Part shown: in pieces, positions 11,452 through 23,624 of the stretch
How the letters are laid out: every line of letters starts with the position of its first letter
Position numbering within the stretch: the first letter of the stretch is position 1
Source of the DNA: Micropterix aruncella
Taxonomy: Eukaryota; Arthropoda; Insecta; Lepidoptera; Micropterigidae
Length of the DNA: 64,000 bases
Assembly: GCA_944548615.1 (NCBI GenBank)
Contig: OX155952.1
Span: forward strand, 41,542,185-41,606,184
Direction: 5' to 3'
Made by a program: the position numbers and the translations under genes
Notes under the pieces: generated by a model
What the model saw: only the letters and a program-made list of their open reading frames with translations
Told to the model about the DNA's origin: nothing
The model's database searches: none

Positions 11452-11742
11452 TTAAATGGCCGTTTTGAACGTTTGGACAGCTTCTTCGGTGTCTTGAAAC
11501 CACTGACCACGCAACGTATCTTTGATTCTCGGAAATGTAAAACAATCATTGGATCAGGTAAGAATTCTACGGAGGATGGTCCATCAACTCGATCTTTTCC
11601 TCCTCCAAAAACTCCTTTATTTACCGAGCGGTGTGCGAATTCGCATTATCATGCGTGGCGGAGTTTATGCGATTTTACGGGTTTCCCTACGGAGTTTAAC
11701 TATCATTTCTGGCAAACAAACATTTGTAGACTGATCTGCGTT
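11452..11742 (-). pseudogene. Decayed mariner (DD34D) transposase, C-terminal half
   Basis: In the minus strand the order of mariner motifs is clear. VCLPEMIVKLRRETRK precedes HDNANSHTAR (second catalytic Asp at about 11650), then IKEFLEEEKIELMDHPP and, after a frameshift, NDCFTFPRIKDTLRGQWF with QDTEEAVQTFKTAI before a stop at 11452. The Asp in APND would be the third catalytic residue; spacing is consistent with the 34-residue gap of DD34D once the frameshift is allowed for. In-frame stops (after HTAR; at HPP) and the missing N-terminus show it is dead. Terminal inverted repeats were not found. A 130-codon frame on the opposite strand is only its shadow. Confidence 0.75.
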
Positions 11743-11760
11743 AGTCATTCTATATTATTG

Positions 11761-12395
11761 TAAGCATTGCAGGATTTACTTATAAGCTCTACAAGCTATA
11801 GCTTAGGGCACCCACTTTCTTGGGGGGCCCCAAAAATAATATCTGGAATAATATGAACTTCTAAAGGGCGCCATATCTCTCGCATATCTCAAATAGCTTA
11901 GGGCCTTATCAAGTCTAAATCCAGCACGGCATGTCCTGTGTTTGGTATAAATGAAGCGTCCGTTTTCTTCAATATGAGAACTGACAACCTGACTTCCGAA
12001 AACCCAAATTGGCCGATATCGGCCACAACACGATTCAGCGTGACGGCCCCATTTTAATTTTATTTTAATTTAATTTGTTTTATTTCATTGTGTTAATATG
12101 TTTAATTTTAATTATGGGTGCAGTGGTTTGGCAGTAATTAATGTTTTGGTGTAACAGTGTCATAATTCAATTTTTTAAATAATTTTTAGTAAAATTTTTT
12201 TGGGACATCAACTTGTCAATCGGCTGAGGGGCCGAGGCCTGAAGGGTTAAAGCTTTAGTGAGGGCTCGTATGAGTATATTTAATTTTATTTTTTGTAGTA
12301 AACACAGAGAGTGAATACAAAACAAACATAGTAACGTATGAAATGTTTCCGACACTTGCTTGATCAACTTAGAATAACATGAGCACGTCAATAAG
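11761..12395. other. Unassigned DNA downstream of the composite LINE
   Basis: This is the position where the rest of the R1-type element would be expected if the second LINE had simply inserted into it, but no RT or endonuclease motif is visible here on the minus strand. Contents are AT-rich DNA and a GC-rich block at 12215-12245. Confidence 0.45.
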
Positions 12396-12709
12396 AGGTA
12401 ATAATAATAATAATAATAATAATAAAACTCTTTATTGACCACAACAGGTACAAATGGCGGGCTTATTGCCATAAACGGCAATATCCTCCAGCCAACCAGC
12501 CGGTAGTAATTACATACGTTTTAAAATTTTAAAAAAAAAAATTATACATTTTTTAAACATTTTTAAACATTTTTAAACATTTTTAAACAAGTAAACATTT
12601 TTAAATTTTTCATTAACTTCAAAGAATACATATACATACGCATACATACACATACATACACAATACACATACATATAATACATAAAGTGCATAATAGGAT
12701 AAGCTTATA
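12396..12709 (-). other. LINE 3'-UTR and tail, related to the SINE tail
   Basis: After the ORF2 stop come a (CATA)-type microsatellite (about 12637-12670), four 12-bp units of ttttaaacat type (12550-12592), then a short stem (tgccgtttatggca in minus sense) followed by ataagcccgcc, aataaagagt and an (ATT)n tail. The last ~80 bp align with the SINE 3' end at 1893-1985: actctttattg is identical and ggcgggcttattg and ccaacc are conserved in order. Confidence 0.7.
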
Positions 12710-14273
12710 TTATTTTGACAGCAGATATAGCTTCAGCCGGGAGCGAAACGCACTCGAACTAACGGTATCCCGTATATTGGAAGGCAGGTTATTCCATAAT
12801 CTTGCGGCATATACAGAAAAAGAATAGGTGAAGAAAGCTGTGTGATGCTGAGGTATACATAGAGTATTCGTTGACTGGGACCGTAATGGCAGCCCGTGAG
12901 AAGATAACGCCCGGAATTCGGATTTTAGGTACGACGGAGTAAGTGGATTATAGAGTATTTTCTGCAATAGGCAGAGGATATGCAGGTCTCTACGTTCGCG
13001 TATCTTAAGCCAATTTAGTTTAGTACGGAACTCTGAAATATGGTCGTATTTTTTGAGCCCGTACACATATCGAACACAGACATTCTGGAGCCGTTCTAAT
13101 TTGTCTAGGAGAGCTTCGTGGGCATCGAGGTAACATATATCTGCGTAGTCAAGTAACGGGAGTAGCAAGGATTGTGCCAGAGTTTGGCGAGTGCTTAAGG
13201 GCAGGAAGTTTTGTAGCCTCTTAAGGCTATGAAAACTGGCATAAAGTTTCTTGCTGACCGCCGTTACTTGATCATGCCAAAATAGATTTTTGTCAAAAAT
13301 TATACCCAAATTCTTTACAGTATTTGAAAAAGGGATTATGGTGTTGTTTAGATTTAGATGTGAGAAGTCGTACTTAGAAAGAGAGTTTAGAAGTTTTGTG
13401 CTACCTATAATGATTGCTTGCGACTTATTAGGGTTCAAAAGTAGTCCATGATTTGTTGCCCATTGTGAAATTCTAGCGAGATCAGAGTTCATTTTGGAAA
13501 TGGCTATAGTGATATCAGCAGGTTTAACATGGATATACAGTTGCATATCATCCGCATAGAGATGATAATAAGAATTAAGGGACTGTGATATGGTGTTCGT
13601 AAATATAGAAAATAACAAGGGAGAAAGAACACTCCCTTGAGGGACACCAGCGGTCAAATCGCACCAATCTGAAAGTTTCTCCTCATACTGAACTGCTTGA
13701 GTTCTGCCAGAAAGATAGGAACGGAACCAATTAAGAGTGTGGTCACAGAGTCGTAGAGCTTTCAGACGCGAGAGAAGAATATCAAAATCGACAGTATTAA
13801 AGGCGTTACTAAAGTCAAGAAGGCACATCACTGTAATTTTCTTATCTTCCATAGCAGCTCTGATATCATCGGTAACCTTAACAAGGACCGTGGTGGTACT
13901 ATGCCCTGGTCGAAACCCAGACTGTAAGGGGTCATGCAGGCCATTGCTTATGAGATGTCCGTTCAACTGGTTAAAAACCACGCGTTCAATTACTTTTGAG
14001 AATAATGGAAGTATAGATATTGGTCGGTAATCCTTCTCTCCCGACGGAGCGTCGACCTTCTGCAAGGGAGTAACCAGTGCTCTTTTCCATTCGGACGGGA
14101 ATGTGCTCGTGTTAAAGGAACAATTTATGATACTTGCGATTGCTGGAGAAATGAGGCCGATCAGTGGCTTTATGAGTTTAATGTTAATATTGTCTACTCC
14201 GGTAGCATTGGTTTTGATAAAGGATATTATATCTCGAACTTCCCGTTCGTTAGTATGGAGTAGAGAAAAGGAT
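12710..14273 (-). pseudogene. LINE ORF2, reverse transcriptase half (open frame)
   Basis: Reverse transcriptase that would copy LINE RNA at a nicked target site. The longest ATG-started reading is 451 codons from 14065, but RT homology continues upstream to the insertion edge (TNATGVDNINIKLIKP). Residue numbers below refer to the ATG reading. Visible RT blocks: DYRPISILPLFSKVIERV (about 12-29), LQSGFRPGHSTTTVL (47-61), CLLDFSNAFNTVD (81-93, catalytic Asp84), AGVPQGSVLSPLLF (139-152) and the catalytic YADD (170-173). The thumb-like C-terminus has RLQNVCVRYVYG and LWNNLPSNIRD. No stop or frameshift lies inside this part, so it is young. It is separated from its endonuclease half only by the 304-bp insertion. 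I class it as a broken gene for that reason. Clade: CR1/L2-like, inferred. Confidence 0.88.
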
Positions 14274-14277
14274 GAGA

Positions 14278-14581
14278 ATCAAATCAAATCAAATCGCATT
14301 TATTGTCTTCAAAAAACCTTACATAGTTGTTTAGACATTGTATATAGCCGCTTAATGTTAAAATAACTTTAAAATGTATACTAAATATTTCATTAGAGAC
14401 TCACCACATAATTGAGTTATATTAGATATTTATAACTACAGATAGTCATGAAATTATAATATTAAAATTAAATGGTCCTGTAAGTAAGAATTATAATTGA
14501 TTATGGGAGACAATTAGAAATAATAGTAATAATATAATAATCAATAAAATGGTACAAATGTCAAGTTAAATAAAAAAAATC
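14278..14581 (-). mobile_element. 304-bp 5'-truncated retroelement insertion in LINE ORF2
   Basis: The minus strand ends in aataaatgc followed by (GATTT)3, a typical non-LTR 3' tail. GAGA flanks both sides (14274-14277 and 14582-14585), a 4-bp target duplication. Removing the insert and one GAGA joins the endonuclease and RT frames exactly. The body has no coding signal, so it is a 3'-UTR fragment of a LINE or a SINE-like copy; the parent was not recognised. Confidence 0.8.
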
Positions 14582-16098
14582 GAGATGGAGTTTAATATAT
14601 TAGCTTCGATAAACTGAATGGTTCGTGACTTGACAGCGGTATCAATATTATGTGGTGAAGTAGAATAGAAATTGTTCAGCGAATTTAAAGTAATCGACGG
14701 GGTAAGAGCAGTTGATCTCTTTTTACCTACGCCTAAGGTATTGAGGAACTTCCATGTATTGCTCGGATTACACTCCATGAGTTTGGATCGAATAAAATTT
14801 CGTTTCGAGTTTCGGCAAAGTTGCGTACACCGGTTTCGGAGCTTTTTAAAATTTTCCCAAAGTTCGCTGGTTGGGTTTAATCTGTGGCGGATCTTAGCCT
14901 TATCACGTGCTGCCATTGCGTTTCTAATATTTTCACAGATCCATGGACACGGAGTGTGCTTAATTTTAATTATTTTGTTAGGTGCGTGAGTGTCATATAA
15001 ACGTAAGATTATTTCATTTAACTTTGAAACTTTAGAGTCAACTGTGTCTTGCTTAGCAATTTCACCCTGCCAGTCTGCATTAGAAGCATCACGATTGAAC
15101 ATATCATGATCGATTGCCTTCAGGTTACGCGTTCGAATAAACTTAGGAGGTGGTTTGGGGCACCGAACTTTGTAAGAGAGAAAAATTAAGTCGTGGTGGG
15201 AGAAACCGGGGGCGTCGTACTGCCCATGAGCAGATACACGGTCAGATTGACTGGTCATAATCAGATCCAGGAGTGTGTTTGTGGTTTTAGAATGGTGTGT
15301 AGGTTGAAGAGGAAGAATGCCAATATTTACGGAGGACATCATCGCTTGTAACTTCGCAGAGCGTAGGTCACGTTTGAGAAGGCATGTGTTCATATCTCCC
15401 ATAAGGAGTACATGTTCGTAGTTGGACACCTGTTCTTCAAAAGTTACTTCCATTTCCTGAAAGTAGTTTATATCGGGGGGACAGTATATAACACCCAGTA
15501 ACAACTTGGTGCCTTTTAAAGATATTTCTACAAAGAGGTATTCAGGCCGATTTTCGCCTCCTGGCGATTCGCATACTACCTTGTGTTGTATATGTCCACG
15601 TAGGTAAATTCCAACCCCTCCTGCTCTCTTCCATGTGCGGTCATGCCTAATAAGTTTAAAACCTGGAAGTGAATACTGCATTGATGACAGAGATGGCTTC
15701 AGCCATGTTTCACTGACTAAAATAGCGTCCAGATAATCCAAGTTTGAAAAGGTAGCCAGTAAGTCGGCATATGAAGAGGGAATGCTCTCAGCATTGATAT
15801 GACACACATTGAGGTGTTTTTTATGGCAAGAGAAAGTCGCTTCAAGTATTTTGTGGAGATCTTGTACGTAGTTCTCATTCCTCGACTGTGAGCTGGATAA
15901 GGAAACGTTGAGACCCTCTAATGGGATGCGGCCATCGCTCGCCGGCTGATCTAGATGTGACATCTCAGACATCTCTTCTGTGGCTTGTTTGGCCCGTTGA
16001 AGGTTACACTGGATTATTTTTATTTGAGTGTTATCGGTGTAGGTGCCCTTAGCAGTGATAGTTAATCCTATCACGTGCTTTTGCCTCCATCCTTGCAC
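14566..16098 (-). pseudogene. Chimeric LINE ORF2, endonuclease half
   Basis: A 510-codon open frame. Residues 1-43 end with IKIIQCNLQRAKQATEEM, the opening of an R1-type APE endonuclease. From about residue 44 the sequence is that of another LINE: LNVCHINAES (about 96-104, Asn102), SETWLKP (129-135, catalytic Glu130), GGVGIYLRG (160-168), GDMN (234-237) and SHHDL (300-304), the APE-endonuclease motif series. It nicks target DNA to prime reverse transcription. The last few residues and the stop come from the 304-bp insertion. The first 50 bp overlap ORF1 in another frame, as is usual for R1-type elements. The R1 endonuclease remainder and R1 RT are absent. Confidence 0.8.
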
Positions 16099-17392
16099 GG
16101 ACCGGGCAGGAGTTGCTTACCGCATTGTGGTTATTTTGTCGTTCCTTGTATTTGTCGCAGTTACAGCATTTCGGTTCCTCGTCTCTTTTAGGGCAATCCC
16201 GGTAGAGGTGTTCCTCTGTGCAATTTGAGCAGGTTAGCTTCCCCTTGCAGTATTTCCTCGTGTGCCCAAAACCCAGGCAATTGAAGCATTGAATCAAGGG
16301 TGATTCTTCGACCGCCATTATCCTCTGGTAGCCGACGTTTACCTTCCCCGCGTTGATAAGCGTTTGCCATGCGTCTGGGGTGGTCTCGTAGACAGCAGTG
16401 CACAATAAATAGTTGCGGTGGCTCCTCCTATAGCGCTGTCGTATTAGGCCATCAGCTATGTTACCCAGTCTTACATTTTGGGAAGCGAGTGATTTCCGCA
16501 GGTCCTCATCGGTAGCACCTTTGATGAGCCCAACGAAGGCAATCATAGGGTTCTTCATGTTCCCGTCTTTGATCGAGATGGCTTCTCCGCTTGAAGCCAA
16601 AGCGGTTTTGAATTTCCCCCTAACCGCTTCGCTCTGCAGGCTAACTACCACTTTTTGGTCAGCCCCTTTTCTTAATGTAGACACACCTATACCAAGTGCG
16701 CGGACGTTAACAGACTTTTCGATCATCCCTTCAACTTCTTCACTTGTTTTTTGTGGGTCTGCACTGCTCACAATAACCGTACAGCAATCTGCCTCGCCTC
16801 TGTACCTTTTAGGTCCGTTTGTGGTTTGGGAAGTTGCCGTGGCGTATGTCTTGTTGTTTTCTTCTACTGCCTTGACTGTAGCTGTTAGTTCCTGTTTTGT
16901 CTCGTCTCTAAATTTCTTGATTTCCTCAACAATGGAAGCCGCGACTAGAGACCCTTGTTTATGCTCCTTCCTGAGTCGGGTAAGGTCTGCCGCTATACCC
17001 TCTAATAGGACCATCTGCTTCTCGGCATTTGGCTCCGGCGTTTTTGGCGTCTGAGGCATAATGGAAGGTGTCGATGGCCCCATAGATGATGATTTGGCTA
17101 GGATTGCCAAGTCCCTCAGGCACTCCAGCACCGTACTCTTGATATCCTTTCGTAGGTTGCCCGCCGAATCCAGTGCGGCTTTGGCAGTCCTTACTATATC
17201 GTCCGCCCCGGATTTGGGTGTTAATTTTGAGAGCGGCATCACCGGTGATTGTTCTCTGGAGGTGGGGGCCGATAGACTGATAGATGGTCGAGGAGGACGT
17301 ATTTTGGATCCCTCGTTGGGCATCTTTATCCTCGGCGACGATTTGATTTCGGCTCCGCCGTCCAATTTGGGCCCGGTTGGTCTTTTCCTCAA
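16049..17392 (-). CDS. R1-type LINE ORF1 (Gag-like, three zinc knuckles)
   Basis: A 447-codon intact frame. The N-terminus is basic and Pro/Ser-rich (MRKRPTGPKLDGG), the middle has a helical region (about 140-190) and a folded region before the C-terminus. The C-terminus has zinc knuckles: CFNCLGFGHTRKYC (369-382, C-X2-C-X4-H-X4-C), CSNCTEEHLYRDC (388-400, C-X2-C-X3-H-X4-C) and a third Cys/His cluster at about 410-429. Such ORF1 proteins bind LINE RNA into ribonucleoprotein particles. Three knuckles and an ORF1/ORF2 overlap (16049-16098) fit the R1 clade. The start is the first ATG; a copy of its first codons is duplicated upstream in the 5'-UTR, so an upstream or alternative start is possible. 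Confidence 0.88.
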   Translation of the reverse strand: MRKRPTGPKLDGGAEIKSSPRIKMPNEGSKIRPPRPSISLSAPTSREQSPVMPLSKLTPKSGADDIVRTAKAALDSAGNLRKDIKSTVLECLRDLAILAKSSSMGPSTPSIMPQTPKTPEPNAEKQMVLLEGIAADLTRLRKEHKQGSLVAASIVEEIKKFRDETKQELTATVKAVEENNKTYATATSQTTNGPKRYRGEADCCTVIVSSADPQKTSEEVEGMIEKSVNVRALGIGVSTLRKGADQKVVVSLQSEAVRGKFKTALASSGEAISIKDGNMKNPMIAFVGLIKGATDEDLRKSLASQNVRLGNIADGLIRQRYRRSHRNYLLCTAVYETTPDAWQTLINAGKVNVGYQRIMAVEESPLIQCFNCLGFGHTRKYCKGKLTCSNCTEEHLYRDCPKRDEEPKCCNCDKYKERQNNHNAVSNSCPVRARMEAKARDRINYHC

Positions 17393-17580
17393 TCTTCTAA
17401 TCCTCAGGATAGCCGAGTTGTGAGTGATAAACTGGAGAGGGTAGTTTTAAGTGTGATTCTATTTGCTTCGGCTCCGCAATCCGTTTTGGGCCCTGTTGGT
17501 CTTTTCCTCACTCTTCTACACCTCAGAATAGCCGAGTTATAGGCAAAAAACTTGAGAGGGTAGTTTTGAAAGCACTTTTT
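17340..17580 (-). repeat. Tandem duplication, period 119 bp, across the ORF1 start
   Basis: Two units: one covers the ORF1 start region, the other lies upstream. The anchor ttcggctccg is at 17348 and 17467. Both contain gttggtcttttcctca and agccgagtt, and both end with gagagggtagtttt. The upstream unit encodes VRKRPTGPKTDCGAE, a diverged copy of the ORF1 N-terminus (MRKRPTGPKLDGGAE). Repeated 5' units are known in some non-LTR elements, where they may carry promoters. Confidence 0.85.
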
Positions 17581-18490
17581 AATTGTCAATATGTTCCTTC
17601 TTGAAAGTAGAGGAGGCGGCAGAGGGGGGAAAAATTTCCTCAGAATTTCTCTATCTCCTCCCGTTTCCGAGATATGAGGGTAGTTTCGATCCGATGACGT
17701 CAGAGAGGAGTCTGAGTGGTATCACCGGATCACCCTTGGAGAGGGGGTTTCAGCAATCTGTTCCCCAATTTCCTATCCCCTCTCCTTCCCGAGATATCGG
17801 CCTTCAAAGACGTCGAAGTCCTGGTGGAGTGGCGCGACTCTGTTCACTTGGTCCGGAACCCTAAAATCCGAGACTCTGTTCACTTGGTCCGGAGCACTAA
17901 AATTCGGCTCGGGTCGTGCTCGGTTGCCACCAGAGGCGTCGGGCCGATCCGCAGGGTTCCGCTGCCTCGATTTCAGTACGAAACCCTATCGAGATCGGGC
18001 TCGGGTCGTATTCGTTGATCAGCGAAGGCGCCGGCCGCGGCGGGGCTCCGGTGGACGGCTTGTGTGGAATCGCCTACCTCGTGTCTGGAAATGACGGTAG
18101 ATTTCGGATATTTTGGTCAAAACCACGTGTTTTCGTTCAATATTCAATGGCCTATAACTCCAGAAGTATCACGCCGATTTCGATTTTGTCTTCAGAGATT
18201 AGCTCACTAAATGAAGTAGTTCCGGGAAGTTGTAATCGACAATGAATTTTATGTTCACAAACTGCACAAACGAGAGGCAAAGTTAAATGCTTAGTGCAGC
18301 TGACTCCGCTAAGATAGCGAGTTGCGAACACTATCACCGATGCACAAAACCACCAGAATTTTAGTGTAATCGAGATTAAAGCAATGTCACATAGTTTCGA
18401 ATTTATATGAATTTTTAACGCGGAGCACTTGTGTTGAATTTTTAACGCGGAGCACGTGTTACACTGTAGGAGGTAAGTGGGAATAATAAT
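17393..18490 (-). other. 5'-UTR region of the R1-type element
   Basis: GC-richer than its flanks and lacking a long ORF. It contains the upstream 119-bp unit, a pair of gactctgttcacttggtccgg-like 21-bp direct repeats at about 17838 and 17874, and a second pair, gaatttttaacgcggagcac, at 18409 and 18436 (27 bp apart) close to the 5' end. LINE 5'-UTRs normally hold an internal RNA polymerase II promoter; the repeats are candidates. The exact 5' end lies between about 18456 and 18494, just before the (AT)n array. Confidence 0.6.
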
Positions 18491-18492
18491 GA

Positions 18493-21439
<2,947 letters not shown>

Positions 21440-21600
21440 TAAAGCCTTTTCTAGCGATGATTATCGTTGACCGCATGTTTAGTTCTTAATTTTTAGGAAC
21501 AAGAAAAGTCACAAGGTGACAAATCGGGACTATGACAAATGGAGTATGCCCCATGAGCTCTTCAATAATTTGTTTATCTGCCTAATACCACAATGAAATA
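21440..21600 (-). pseudogene. Mariner-like transposase fragment, badly decayed
   Basis: In the minus strand, two neighbouring frames together give the order SPDLSPCDF, FFLFLKIKN, TCGQR and SSLEKALNE. This matches the motif around the third catalytic Asp of mariner transposases. Frameshifts and stops break it. No upstream catalytic region or inverted repeats were found, so this rests on one motif block. Confidence 0.4.
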
Positions 21601-22508
21601 AGAAACGAACGTTCCATGAAACAAACTTCATTCGACACCCTAACAATTCCATTTTGCAATGTTATAATCATTTTATTAAATTTGTTTATATAATTGGCCA
21701 TTTCCGGAAACTTTCAGTGTGTACACCTATGTATTTGACAACAGCATCCAGCTTTGGAACCCTAGGGATGAACTGCAACGTTTAATGAGCTCATCCATAC
21801 AACGAATAAAACTAATTGGCTAAACAAATTTTCAAATCGGATAATTTGTTTAAAAGTTTAGTCTACGTAAGGTGTTTCATCACGCTTATTCATTCCCCAT
21901 ACGTTTCTAATAAACTTAGGCTATTACCTTAGTTTATTAGACTAATATTAGAATAGTAACCATTTGTAAATTTAAAAAAAAAACGAAAAATGCTTTACCA
22001 TGAAACCAATTTCATGAATTCGCGATGTTTGGAAGTGTTTCATCTTAAACGCCAAAAATAGCATATTAAAAAAAAACACAACAAATTTAGTTTCAGTATT
22101 AAAAATGAACGTATTCCAGTCGTCGCAAAACCATAAAATTTAGTTCGTCAAAAACTAACTTATCTTATTTTTTTAATAAACAAAAAAATCCTATAACATT
22201 ATCATACTACCAACGCATGGAAAAGGTACAAAAATGAGTCGTTTTGACTCTAGAACTAACAGTCCGAGTTCAAAAATTATTTCGCTAACCTATAGCGGTC
22301 ATGTCAATTTTAATACGGACAAAGCATTCTTGAGATGTCGCTGACTCGGACGACAGACAGATATATTTGTTATCATTTTTGAGGAAAATCTGTTTTTGTA
22401 TTTTTTTCAAAACGCCCCCGCCTCCCCCCCCCCCCTCCCCACGCCCCGCGCCTGTTGATTTGCAGATGCGGAGGCGCTATCGTAAAAAAATCACAATAAT
22501 GATGTACT
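21601..22508. other. Unassigned AT-rich DNA with a poly-C tract
   Basis: Holds a small hairpin at about 21906-21940 (ctaataaact arms) and a C-rich run at 22417-22450. No gene is seen. Confidence 0.4.
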
Positions 22509-22703
22509 GGCCGCGACATATATCTCGGTCAGTCGCTCACATGCTCAGATCACACGTATTGCAATTATTGAACACTAAAACCAAAAAGGGATAGAAATCC
22601 TAATCCTTTAAAGGATTACTCTACCTTTTTGGTTGAAGTGCATTGGTGCTCAATAAATGCAATACGTGTGATCTGAGCAGCGACCGAGAAATCTGGCGCG
22701 GCC
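22509..22703. repeat. Long imperfect palindrome (about 80-bp arms)
   Basis: Arms 22509-22588 and 22624-22703 pair over most of their length. Shared blocks are ggccgcg/cgcggcc, ctcagatcacacgtattgca with its inverse tgcaatacgtgtgatctgag, and aaccaaaaagg/cctttttggtt. The 35-bp loop itself contains a palindrome, taatcctttaaaggatta. Transcribed, this would give a long hairpin RNA. A foldback element is the simplest reading. Confidence 0.8.
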
Positions 22704-23624
22704 TGTAAATCCCCTCCTGCAATACTTCTTAACAGCCCAAAATTGAGAAGGGTTCGGATACAGCGATGACGTAGGCTCGTAGGGCTCGGATACGATGATT
22801 CCAAATTGAACCCACTATACCTTGCCGGCCAACGGACTTCGTTTCAACAAAGTCTTAGTTTTAATCCAATCCTAACCTAACCTAACTTGAAACTATCGAG
22901 GGGCCGACCAAGAGGCTTCCAATATCGTTTGTCTCGAGTAGAATAGCAGCAAACGAAAGTATAAACGTCTCGCGCACCTATGGTTGCGAGGCGGGGAGGG
23001 CGCCCGGTCGACGCGGGCGCGGCGCCGCTCCCCCCTCTCCTCCGCCGCGGCAAGAATTAGCTCTGCTTCATATATTGCGTGCAATTAAACTTCTTATTGT
23101 AAACAGCATTCACACTGAGTGAACTGCTGAGGCATTTGGATGGGCGCGGCGAGCGCGGGGCGAGCGGTCGCCGCGCCACACACGCCGGTCGCTGTCGCCT
23201 CGCACACGACACGTTATCGATACCGGGCCGGATGACAGCGCGCCACCACGACTTGCGAACCCTACACCATTTATTTATTACACAGATGACTTTTTGATTA
23301 GTGACACCTTGAAGTGAGCAAGTCAGCACGAGCAAATAAGCAAATTTTGATTTTTTTAAAAAGAAAAACCAACAAAAAATTTTTTTTTTTTAAATTTGAA
23401 AAACCTGACTGAACCTGACTGAAAAACCTGCACCATCTAGCCATAGGTAATATCACGAATAAACAATATTCACGATATTTTACGAAACGCGCTCAACTCT
23501 TTTGATACTATTTTTCAACGAGTTAAATATTTAAAAATTTAAAACCAAAATGTTTTACCAAAAGTCTCTTATATGCTCGTACTGATTCACCCACTTCTAG
23601 GATGTCACTAATTAAAAGCTCACC
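22704..23624. other. Unassigned DNA with a GC-rich patch
   Basis: A short CCTAA run lies at 22870-22885. 22890-23240 is strongly GC- and CpG-rich, with no convincing frame; it may be host regulatory DNA. AT-rich DNA follows. Confidence 0.4.

Larger units (their letters stand above)
12396..18490 (-). mobile_element. Composite non-LTR retrotransposon (R1-type 5' part joined to CR1/L2-like 3' part)
   Basis: Reading the minus strand: a 5'-UTR with repeats (about 18490-17393), ORF1 (17392-16049), then ORF2 starting in an overlapping frame at 16098. The first ~43 codons of ORF2 carry the R1-type endonuclease opening IKIIQCNLQRAKQATEEM. From there the frame continues into an endonuclease and RT of CR1/L2/Jockey character, ending at 12710, then a 3'-UTR and an (ATT)n tail at about 12396. 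A 304-bp insertion splits ORF2. Two LINE lineages are therefore fused in one open frame. Confidence 0.75.

Noticed and set aside
11371..11763. 130-codon plus-strand frame
   Set aside because: The informative strand is minus, where mariner transposase motifs are found.
13737..14366. Plus-strand frames of 87-97 codons
   Set aside because: Antisense shadows of the RT half of LINE ORF2 and of the inserted fragment.
16458..17423. Plus-strand frames of 120-198 codons
   Set aside because: They are antisense shadows of the intact ORF1 zinc-knuckle protein.
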